5,706 nt of DNA from Treponema sp. (GTDB lineage Bacteria > Spirochaetota > Spirochaetia > Treponematales > Breznakiellaceae): NCBI GenBank assembly GCA_031256115.1, contig JAIRRF010000106.1:1-5706 (forward strand), given 5' to 3'. The notes beneath the pieces are model-generated. The model saw only the letters and a program-made list of their open reading frames with translations. It searched no databases and had not been told where the DNA came from. The number at the start of each line of letters is the position of its first letter. The stretch's first letter is position 1. Both the position numbers and the translations under genes were made by a program. Positions 1-5,073 of this stretch are shown here, in pieces.

Positions 1-151
1 AATGCAATGAAAAATAGTGCTTAGCAACAGGGAAAGGGGCGGGAACCAGAGATGATAAAGCTTTTTGTTGTGTACGTGAAAAGGGAGACTGAAATGAACA
101 TCGGTTTTCCTACAAACTCTGGCGCCTTGGCGAGAGATTCTGTGGATATAG

Positions 152-158
152 AAGGAGG
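152..158 (+). promoter_or_regulatory. Ribosome binding site that decides the start of the first gene
   Basis: AAGGAGG lies 7 nt before the ATG at 166 and is the strongest Shine-Dalgarno match in this part of the window. The reading frame is open further upstream, with ATG codons at 94 (preceded by a weaker AAGGGAGA) and at 52 (no clear site). The site therefore argues for the start at 166. Confidence 0.75.
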
Positions 159-165
159 ATATACT

Positions 166-522
166 ATGGCGATGGTGAGATACATGGGTGGCAGAGAGTT
201 AACGCCTGAAGAACATGAGGCGGCAAGGTTGCGTATAGAAGCTGCGGCAAAGCGACCCTATACCCCTGATCCCGATTGCCCGTTGATTAAGACAGAGCCA
301 ATAAAGATCTCTGATTTATCTCCTGAACAGATAGAGCGAATTACTGCGGCAAAAAAGAGACGTGCGGAAAAAGACCCGCATTATGAAAATATGACGCTAG
401 AGGATTTTATCAATTGGCATCCGGTCAATTTTGCCAGTATGGAAGAACGCGCCCGGCATATGCAAGAGGCGGGTATTGTAGACCCGGAAAAGACCCCTAC
501 TCTGGCAGCTTCAGGAAATTGA
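166..522 (+). CDS. Small charged hypothetical protein, possibly antitoxin-like
   Basis: Encodes 118 residues, starting MAMVRYMGG, with the start chosen from the AAGGAGG 7 nt upstream. In-frame ATGs at 94 and 52 would add 24 or 38 residues. The product is soluble and highly charged, with no signal peptide or membrane segment. Visible pieces are an MVRY start, a helix of the form LTPEEHEAARLRIEAAAKRP, a YTPDPDCPL stretch, a second helix (SPEQIERITAAKKRRAEK) and a Pro-rich tail. The MVRY start, the LTPEE helix and the DPDCPL segment loosely recall short BrnA-type antitoxins. That is an impression from motif style, not a recognised family. No toxin gene follows; a partner could lie upstream of the window. 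The gene converges on the minus-strand operon with only 19 bp between stop codons. Confidence 0.65.
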   Translation: MAMVRYMGGRELTPEEHEAARLRIEAAAKRPYTPDPDCPLIKTEPIKISDLSPEQIERITAAKKRRAEKDPHYENMTLEDFINWHPVNFASMEERARHMQEAGIVDPEKTPTLAASGN

Positions 523-549
523 GGGTATAAACCTTTCACTCCTACCCTT
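521..549. terminator. Possible bidirectional terminator between convergent genes
   Basis: GAGGGTA (521-527) can pair with TACCCTT (543-549) across a 15-nt loop, giving six Watson-Crick pairs and one G-U pair. The stem overlaps the stop codons of both convergent genes. The following T run is short (CTTTCC) and the loop is long, so this is only a candidate. It is the one structure in the junction that could end either transcript. Confidence 0.3.
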
Positions 550-1075
550 TCCAACCATCCAGCACATTTAGCACACGTTTATCTTCAAAAATCACCCATA
601 ATAGTCTGAGCAAACAGCTATGCCTACAAAGTGATTCAATGCACTTGTCACAGGAAATTTTGTAACATTTCTTTCGTTGCTCTATGTTAAGAAAATCTCC
701 TCTTGAGCATATCAGGTGATATATAGAATCATCGTGTTTGACCTGCTTTATTATGTACTCAAAAATTTCTTCGTTTGGAAAAGCAGTCCTGTCTATGATC
801 AACGCAGCTTTCGTAGCACCGGATCTTTTTTTGTACTTAATCAAGTCATCAAGGATTTTTTCAATAAATTCTTCAATGAGTTCGTTTTCAACGGTGAACC
901 CTGTAGGAATATTTTTTGTTACCGATGTGTCAAAAACATGGACTTCGTATTTTGGAGCATTGCGTTCTGCAAATGCCGCCGCTCGAGGCAGGTGTGTTTC
1001 TATAACCCTTCGATCATCTTCATTGCCTCCCAAGAATAGTAGCAACCACTTTGAAGGGATGATAGGCCATTTCAT
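542..1075 (-). CDS. Unrecognised 177-aa protein with C-terminal cysteine cluster, partner of the ATPase
   Basis: I do not recognise this family. The first 125 residues look alpha/beta: a strand at 10-15 (WLLLFL) followed by GGNEDDRR, a strand at 43-48, a long helix at 63-82, a strand at 90-95 ending in IIDR, a helix at 101-112, and a strand near 119-123. The last third holds C137, C142, C145, C150 and C154 (C-x4-C-x2-C-x4-C-x3-C) plus H152, plausible as a metal-binding module; C123 is further upstream. It is the second gene of an operon. AGGAG sits 6 nt before the ATG and overlaps the ATPase stop, so translation is probably coupled. Partners of such ATPases are often nuclease or TOPRIM effectors (RloB, AriB), and the GGNEDD and IIDR positions could correspond to a degenerate TOPRIM fold. 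This is speculation: the usual acidic residues are not in place. An effector role in defence is inferred from context only. Confidence 0.85.
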   Translation of the reverse strand: MKWPIIPSKWLLLFLGGNEDDRRVIETHLPRAAAFAERNAPKYEVHVFDTSVTKNIPTGFTVENELIEEFIEKILDDLIKYKKRSGATKAALIIDRTAFPNEEIFEYIIKQVKHDDSIYHLICSRGDFLNIEQRKKCYKISCDKCIESLCRHSCLLRLLWVIFEDKRVLNVLDGWKG

Positions 1076-1081
1076 AATTGG

Positions 1082-1086
1082 CTCCT
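1082..1086 (-). promoter_or_regulatory. Ribosome binding site overlapping the upstream stop codon
   Basis: On the minus strand AGGAG lies 6 nt before the ATG of the 177-codon gene and shares bases with the TAG that ends the ATPase gene (1085-1087). A ribosome terminating on the ATPase would cover this site, which is the usual arrangement for translational coupling and fixed stoichiometry. Confidence 0.75.
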
Positions 1087-2353
1087 AAACGGTAGCATTG
1101 CGGATTTCTTCCGGAATCGCGCCAAAATTGCCGTTTAAATACAACACATCATAACGCGCGTCCAGCCGTATTTTATTCCCTTTTTCATCTGTTATTTCCG
1201 ATAGGCGTTTAGCGATAGATTCCCCGTACTCATCTTTATCCACAAAGCATATCTCGTCCCTGCGTAAATCCTCCCGATTGACTACGATTGTGTTGTGTGC
1301 TGTGAAAATTAACTGAGCCCCCTTTTTATTGATACCATTTTCACCTGTATCGTTGAACATCTCCACAATTCTTTTGAAGATAAGAGGATGTAAAAATTTA
1401 TCCAATTCGTCGCAAATGAAGAGTTTTCCTTCATCCAGTGCCCGCTTTATTACTGGATATATTTCCATCAGTTTTATCGTTCCATTTGATTCTATTTTAG
1501 TCGCAAACCCGACTCGTGTAATATTTCCATTCGCTTCCAGATATTTATGCCAAATCGCAAATTGCGCTTTTTCTTGAGTTTTAGATTCTGCTTTATCACT
1601 GCTTTGCTGTGTGTAAATCGTTATTTCATCAAGCGCAGGGTCAAGACTTGTCATGAAGCCACTAAATCCTGAAAGGTTTTCCTTATCAGAATGTAGTGTT
1701 GCGGCATATTTTCTTAGAGCTTCATGCCTGTCTTCTTCACCCTGTGTGCGCATTTCAGCCATAACATTACTGCACCATTGATACAACGGCTTAAAATCAT
1801 CCCATCCGAGTTCGCCTACGTGTCTCATAACAAGAATACTTTTATTTGATGCTATCATTTGTAAATATTCATTTTCTGTATCTTTATACATAGAATTAGT
1901 TATTTTTTCTCCATCACGTGCAAATACCACTTTTTCGTCTCGTTTTGCTTTTAAACTGCGTTTTCGCAAAGATTCTTTCAGAACTTCCGATTTTATGGCT
2001 GGATTATAACTCGCGGTATACTCATACTCATATTCAATATCATCATTTACAACAACCAGCCTGTGCAAAAAAGTATCATCAATTTCATAAGAATACATGA
2101 AGGGAATATTATACATCCTTTTTTCAGAAATATTTTTTATCGCATCTAACAATGCCTGAAGCATATTAGTCTTACCCCCGGCATTGGAACCGTAAACTGC
2201 GAGCACCGGATTCAGATAAACGGCATTATCTTCATCGCCGTGTTTGATTACAAAATTTATATTGTCCTTCATATTGTAGTTGGCTGTCATGGATAAAGTT
2301 GCTTCATCTTTAAATGAATAACAATTCCTAAAAGTAAATTCCTTCAGAAACAT
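1085..2353 (-). CDS. AAA/ABC-type ATPase of the AAA_15/AAA_21 (RloA/AbiLi, OLD-like) group
   Basis: A 422-residue soluble ATPase with every hallmark of the family. The N-terminus MFLKEFTFRNCYSFKDE matches the family's F-x-SFKDE opening. Walker A is GSNAGGKT (55-62). A variable middle region follows (about 90-280), containing YEYEY (108-112). The ABC-like signature is ESNGT (288-292). Walker B is LFICDELD (311-318), followed by LHP (321-323). The switch histidine is in TAH (351-353), RRD is at 364-366, and YLNGNFGAIP closes the C-terminus (405-414). All catalytic positions look intact and the length is normal for the group. Such ATPases dimerise on ATP and act as sensor or regulator subunits in defence systems such as AbiL, RloA/RloB and PARIS. 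Function here is inferred from family and operon position. AAGAGG lies 6 nt before the ATG, and a good promoter lies about 45 bp upstream. No TOPRIM domain is fused to it, unlike true OLD proteins, so a separate effector is expected; the next gene is the candidate. Confidence 0.93.
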   Translation of the reverse strand: MFLKEFTFRNCYSFKDEATLSMTANYNMKDNINFVIKHGDEDNAVYLNPVLAVYGSNAGGKTNMLQALLDAIKNISEKRMYNIPFMYSYEIDDTFLHRLVVVNDDIEYEYEYTASYNPAIKSEVLKESLRKRSLKAKRDEKVVFARDGEKITNSMYKDTENEYLQMIASNKSILVMRHVGELGWDDFKPLYQWCSNVMAEMRTQGEEDRHEALRKYAATLHSDKENLSGFSGFMTSLDPALDEITIYTQQSSDKAESKTQEKAQFAIWHKYLEANGNITRVGFATKIESNGTIKLMEIYPVIKRALDEGKLFICDELDKFLHPLIFKRIVEMFNDTGENGINKKGAQLIFTAHNTIVVNREDLRRDEICFVDKDEYGESIAKRLSEITDEKGNKIRLDARYDVLYLNGNFGAIPEEIRNATV

Positions 2354-2398
2354 ATATAGCCTCTTATCAGTTTTCTGAATCTTTGAAGTGATATGTTC

Positions 2399-2428
2399 AT
2401 TATATACTTAATTATCGTCTATTATCAA
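2399..2428 (-). promoter_or_regulatory. Sigma70-like promoter of the ATPase operon
   Basis: Read on the minus strand, TTGATA (2423-2428, five of six matches to the -35 consensus) is followed after 18 bp by a perfect TATAAT (2399-2404). Transcription would start near 2392, giving a leader of about 38 nt before the ATPase ATG. A perfect palindrome begins 4 bp upstream of the -35 box. Confidence 0.7.
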
Positions 2429-2432
2429 GTAT

Positions 2433-2455
2433 TCTTTGAGAAATTTTCTCAAAGA
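2433..2455. promoter_or_regulatory. Perfect 10-bp inverted repeat upstream of the operon promoter (operator candidate)
   Basis: TCTTTGAGAA (2433-2442) and TTCTCAAAGA (2446-2455) are exact reverse complements around a 3-bp centre. The site lies about 40 to 65 bp upstream of the predicted start, a usual position for a dimeric regulator. Neither strand has a T run directly after it (AATACTT on the minus strand, TTGGATT on the plus strand), so a DNA-binding site fits better than an intrinsic terminator. It could still mark the end of the tRNA transcript. Confidence 0.5.
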
Positions 2456-2518
2456 TTGGATTATTTTTCATGCCCTATTACTGCACGGGGAAACATCGTG
2501 CTTCGAATGAATAGCAAA

Positions 2519-2569
2519 TTAATCGATTTTCTCATTGTTTTTCTCAATTATTTTGCTAGGAGCCATCAT
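2519..2569 (-). other. Sixteen-codon mini-ORF in the AT-rich spacer, possibly part of a decayed gene
   Basis: On the minus strand an AGGAG (2579-2583) stands 9 nt before ATGATG, which opens a 16-codon frame (MMAPSKIIEKNNEKID) ending in TAA. The same frame continues through two more open pieces (16 and 19 codons) divided by single stops, down to about 2410. This could be a broken short gene or chance in AT-rich DNA. The rest of 2366-2629 holds only the promoter and palindrome described separately and three copies of TTTTCTCA. Confidence 0.15.
2527..2546. repeat. Two TTTTCTCA copies 12 bp apart, third copy inside the palindrome
   Basis: TTTTCTCA occurs at 2527-2534 and 2539-2546 with a 12-bp period. 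It occurs again at 2444-2451, within the palindrome upstream of the ATPase promoter. The shared octamer may mark extra half-sites for the same regulator. In AT-rich DNA chance copies are possible. Confidence 0.3.
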
Positions 2570-2629
2570 TGCCGGTTTCTCCTGATCAATAATGACTTGT
2601 AATTCCTTATAAAATAAAGACTTACTTTC

Positions 2630-2703
2630 TGGGCCTTCTGTGACTTGAACACAGGACCGACGGATTATGAGTCCGCAGCTCTAACCAACTGAGCTAAAGG
2701 CCC
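2630..2703 (-). tRNA. tRNA with CAU anticodon, best read as tRNA-Ile2 (lysidine type)
   Basis: A 74-nt cloverleaf is complete on the minus strand. The acceptor stem GGGCCTT/AAGGCCC is fully paired. The D stem is GCTC/GAGC with loop AGTTGGTTA, and the anticodon stem is GCGGA/TCCGT (one G-U pair) around CTCATAA. The T stem is CTGTG/CACAG around TTCAAGT, and A is the discriminator base. The anticodon CAT is at 2667-2669. The acceptor pairs C4-G69 and C5-G68 are known determinants for TilS, which converts C34 to lysidine so the tRNA reads AUA as isoleucine. E. coli ileX shares them and elongator tRNA-Met does not. The D arm and the first bases also resemble Ile2 tRNAs. CCA is not encoded and must be added after transcription. 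Elongator Met remains the alternative for a CAU anticodon. Confidence 0.93.
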
Positions 2704-2743
2704 GATTTTGACCGAAAAACAAGGTTTTCCCGTCTGCCCTTCA

Positions 2744-2772
2744 CTTTTACCCTAAATTTCGCCCTGGATCAA
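2744..2772 (-). promoter_or_regulatory. Weak promoter candidate for the tRNA
   Basis: Minus-strand TTGATC (2767-2772) and TAAAAG (2744-2749) are separated by 17 bp, each matching the consensus at four of six positions. Transcription would begin about 33 nt before the tRNA 5' end. The spacing is right but the boxes are poor. Confidence 0.3.
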
Positions 2773-2782
2773 GTGCCTTTTT

Positions 2783-2802
2783 CCGATAACTGTAACCGAT
2801 AA
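2783..2802. repeat. CCGATAA direct repeat in the divergent control region
   Basis: CCGATAA occurs at 2783-2789 and again at 2796-2802, a 13-bp period, between the tRNA and lipoprotein promoter candidates. It could be a regulator site, but with two 7-bp copies chance cannot be excluded. Confidence 0.2.
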
Positions 2803-2821
2803 TAATATTGAAGCGTTTTAC

Positions 2822-2850
2822 TTGAATAATGGAGAAAAACGTGTTATATT
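2822..2850 (+). promoter_or_regulatory. Sigma70-like promoter of the lipoprotein gene
   Basis: TTGAAT (2822-2827) and TATATT (2845-2850, five of six matches) are separated by the ideal 17 bp. Transcription would start near 2857, leaving a leader of about 25 nt that contains the strong ribosome site AGGAGG (2871-2876), 5 nt before the ATG. Confidence 0.6.
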
Positions 2851-2881
2851 ATCCTATAGACCCTATTAGCAGGAGGATCCT

Positions 2882-4870
2882 ATGAAAAATTTACGCTTTT
2901 TAAGCTTGGCATTGGCGCTTCTGGCGCTGGTTTTTATATTCACAGGATGCAGCGGCGGAGGCACACCGGCTTCCCAAAACAACGCCATGCTGTATACGAC
3001 AGTGATTAATAATGGTAAAACAGCTATCGGGCTGGTAATTGCCGATCCATCGTCAGTTGACAGGGCGGCTTTTGCGCCGAAATCCGGCTACCTGTACGTT
3101 GTGTTGGTTGAAAATGATAACAAAGGGGAAGAAATCAAGTCGGCAGGTGAAATTACCATGGGCACCGGCGGCAGAATAACCTTTACACCCACAGCCGGTT
3201 TTACCCACTCATCTTTTGCAGGCAACTTAAGCGGTACTTCCATTAGCCTGGAAACGGTGCCTGGCACCACCTATACCAATGTAAGGGTGAATGAAAGAAC
3301 CGGCTTTAATGTGAACGACGCGGATGATCTACTGGACGGCGGCAACATCCCCAACCTTCCCAGCAGCGGGGGCGATGATGACGGGGATGATAACAGCGGA
3401 GGTGGAGGTGGCGGAGGAGGAGGAGGCGGTTCTTCCAATGCTCCCGTTGCCGTAATAAGCAAAGCCGTAAAATCAATAAAAATTATTGAAGACCCGGTCT
3501 TTGCCCCGAATGTAGGTTCAATAGGAGGAACCGGCACAAGTACACCTTGCTACCTTGAAGGTCAAGAGGCAAGACTTCATAGCATTAAAGCAGAAGTAAT
3601 ATATGACGATGGCTCAGTAGTAACCGCAGGTAAAGATGATTTTTTTATCTCTCCGCCTGAGTACAGGACGTCTAGTTTCTCCCACACTCTTAAATATAAA
3701 AAAGGTTTTGCCCTTCCCTCTGTCTCCTGGACTCCTATCGGCGAATCCTTTGCTTTAAATTCCTATTGGGATATTAATGCAGTTTTTAAACCATTAATAG
3801 CAGGGCCAAGCAGTAATGTAGATCCTTTTAAAGACCTTGATTACAATACCAAAACTACCGGAACAAGAACGCTGACAACAGAGGCTTATGAAGATCAGAA
3901 ACTTTTTTCACTTTCCTTTTCTAACTTAACAATAGGAAAAACTCTTCGTGGATATTATGATTTTCCTGCCCCTCCTAGCACATTGTCCTCGCACCGTGAA
4001 AAAGCGTTAATCCTTGCATATGAAGGTGATTTGGACACTACTGCCGGAACACTTGTAGTCCAAGTAGGAAATTATAAAAATACAACAACCCCTTTTGCTC
4101 TTGATGAAGTATACCTGATTACCGGCATAGCGATAAACACCAAACCAAGCGAGAATAACCTTAGAGTCCTTTTCGATGATAAGAATATTGCTGACACTAC
4201 TTCCGAACCGCACTGGCAAAACAGGCTCAGCGGTTCTTCAATTACGGTTTCTTACAAGGGAAAGAATAAAGGAACTCCAACAACCCAAACCAGGAGCATA
4301 GCGGTTACAAATACCTATAAAGAACCAGTTATAATACCTCCTACCACAACAGACTTGACAAACAAGCCGACTGTTGTAATTACAAATGACGTTACCGGCG
4401 GTATTGGGAAGGAAGTATATTTGCCAATAGAGGTATACGACAGGCTCATAGGCATTGAAGCCAGGAACAAATCCGGGACCATAGTAATGCAGGGGAAAAG
4501 AGGTAATGCCAGTTTTACTCCACATACTGAATACGATTTTCTGAAACAGATCACGGTAGCCGCAATTTACCAGATGGGTAACGATAAGACCAAAACCTTA
4601 AAGCGGGACAATATTTTACTACCTCCGGATAATGATAATTATCCTAGTTCTTCCTCTGGTAGTGATGCAAGTTATTTTCTTGTCAAAACCTTATCAGGTA
4701 CCCCAACATTATCAACCAATGTCAATGATTCCGGCGGAATACTCAACAAGACAAATTCCGATGCTTACGAGGGCAGTAAAAAGAAGCTGGCAAAGGCAAA
4801 AGTAGATTTTACCACCTTGGGTACAATGAAATCTGACACCGTTGATATTGGGGTAACACGGTATAACTGA
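2882..4870 (+). CDS. Large lipoprotein with Gly/Asp linker and Ig-like segments
   Basis: Encodes 662 residues. A signal peptide with a basic start (MKNLR) and hydrophobic core ends in FTGC, with C23 as the likely lipidated residue. This is a loose lipobox of the kind tolerated in spirochaetes. Residues 35-160 form an N-terminal domain shared with the downstream lipoprotein (compare MLY, VIADPSSVD, RAAFAPKSGYLYVV, VPGTTYTNVRV). Next comes an Asp/Gly linker with eleven consecutive Gly (173-183). Residues 197-260 (VKSIKIIEDP, YLEGQ, AEVIYDDGS) resemble a bacterial Ig-like fold of the kind with YxxGE and YxDG motifs. Residues 413-475 and 513-580 may be further divergent copies. No catalytic motif is visible. 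It probably sits in a membrane facing the periplasm or outside; the role is unknown. AGGAGG 5 nt before the ATG fixes the start. It has its own promoter and is followed by tandem repeats and its paralogue. Confidence 0.9.
   Translation: MKNLRFLSLALALLALVFIFTGCSGGGTPASQNNAMLYTTVINNGKTAIGLVIADPSSVDRAAFAPKSGYLYVVLVENDNKGEEIKSAGEITMGTGGRITFTPTAGFTHSSFAGNLSGTSISLETVPGTTYTNVRVNERTGFNVNDADDLLDGGNIPNLPSSGGDDDGDDNSGGGGGGGGGGGSSNAPVAVISKAVKSIKIIEDPVFAPNVGSIGGTGTSTPCYLEGQEARLHSIKAEVIYDDGSVVTAGKDDFFISPPEYRTSSFSHTLKYKKGFALPSVSWTPIGESFALNSYWDINAVFKPLIAGPSSNVDPFKDLDYNTKTTGTRTLTTEAYEDQKLFSLSFSNLTIGKTLRGYYDFPAPPSTLSSHREKALILAYEGDLDTTAGTLVVQVGNYKNTTTPFALDEVYLITGIAINTKPSENNLRVLFDDKNIADTTSEPHWQNRLSGSSITVSYKGKNKGTPTTQTRSIAVTNTYKEPVIIPPTTTDLTNKPTVVITNDVTGGIGKEVYLPIEVYDRLIGIEARNKSGTIVMQGKRGNASFTPHTEYDFLKQITVAAIYQMGNDKTKTLKRDNILLPPDNDNYPSSSSGSDASYFLVKTLSGTPTLSTNVNDSGGILNKTNSDAYEGSKKKLAKAKVDFTTLGTMKSDTVDIGVTRYN
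3398..3430 (+). repeat. Gly-codon tract (GGN)11 inside the lipoprotein gene
   Basis: Eleven Gly codons in a row (mostly GGA, with GGT and GGC) encode G173-G183 and follow an Asp-rich stretch. The tract joins the conserved N-terminal domain to the Ig-like part, so a flexible linker is likely. Slippage in units of three would change linker length without breaking the frame. Confidence 0.85.
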
Positions 4871-4891
4871 ACCGGTAAAACAGCAGCCTTG

Positions 4892-4987
4892 TATAAGGGT
4901 CTGGTACTAGCCCAGTATAAGGGTCTGGTACTAGCCCAGTACAAGGATCTGGTACTAGCCCAGTACAAGGGTCTAGTACTATGCAAG
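4892..4987 (+). repeat. Four tandem copies of a 24-bp unit between the lipoprotein genes
   Basis: The units lie at 4892-4915, 4916-4939, 4940-4963 and 4964-4987. Units 1 and 2 are identical (TATAAGGGTCTG then GTACTAGCCCAG). Unit 3 has two changes, and unit 4 has a degenerate end. Across a junction, GTACT and AGTAC can pair around AGCCC, and CTGG...CCAG gives an alternative small hairpin, so the RNA could fold repeatedly. The period equals eight codons and lies in frame with the preceding gene after its TGA. There are no spacers, so it is not a CRISPR array. It may be a variable-number tandem repeat. Confidence 0.93.
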
Positions 4988-4994
4988 TGCTGGA

Positions 4995-5044
4995 ACACGG
5001 AGTTATAACGCGCATTTCGCCTTTTTCTCCGTGTACTCCGTGGT
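4995..5044. repeat. CTCCGTG inverted and direct repeat, probable dispersed intergenic element
   Basis: ACACGGAG (4995-5002) is the exact complement of CTCCGTGT (5027-5034) across 24 bases. CTCCGTG then repeats at once (5036-5042) with a 9-bp period. Strings of this CACGGAG type recur between genes in many bacterial genomes and give spurious proteins rich in HGVHGE-like tripeptides; that is recalled from general experience. A run of five T (5022-5026) lies inside the loop, not after the stem, so it is a poor intrinsic terminator. Confidence 0.6.
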
Positions 5045-5073
5045 TATTTTCTTCCTTATTTAAGGGGATATTT

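Noticed and set aside
1..51. Tail of an upstream gene ending at the TAG at 22-24
   Set aside because: Only seven codons are visible in that frame, and the other two frames also close quickly, so nothing supports a coding end.
716..1088. Two plus-strand open frames (716-1039 and 738-1088)
   Set aside because: They lie antisense to the 177-codon gene, lack ribosome sites, and show the hydrophobic or Ser-rich composition of reverse-strand shadows. The minus-strand gene has a ribosome site and operon context.
2433..2455. Intrinsic terminator for the tRNA transcript
   Set aside because: The stem is AT-rich and is not followed by a T run on either strand; an operator fits the position better.
2393..2602. 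69-codon plus-strand frame
   Set aside because: It starts in the ATPase promoter region with no ribosome site, and its Phe/Ile/Leu-rich translation is what AT-rich noncoding DNA gives.
3271..3537. Minus-strand frame with a poly-proline run
   Set aside because: It is the complement of the Gly tract of the lipoprotein gene, not a separate gene.
4892..4987. CRISPR array
   Set aside because: The 24-bp units are directly adjacent with no unique spacers, and no cas genes are present.
5003..5009. Promoter for the second lipoprotein using TATAAC as the -10 box
   Set aside because: No acceptable -35 hexamer lies 16-18 bp upstream, and the site falls inside the repeat element.
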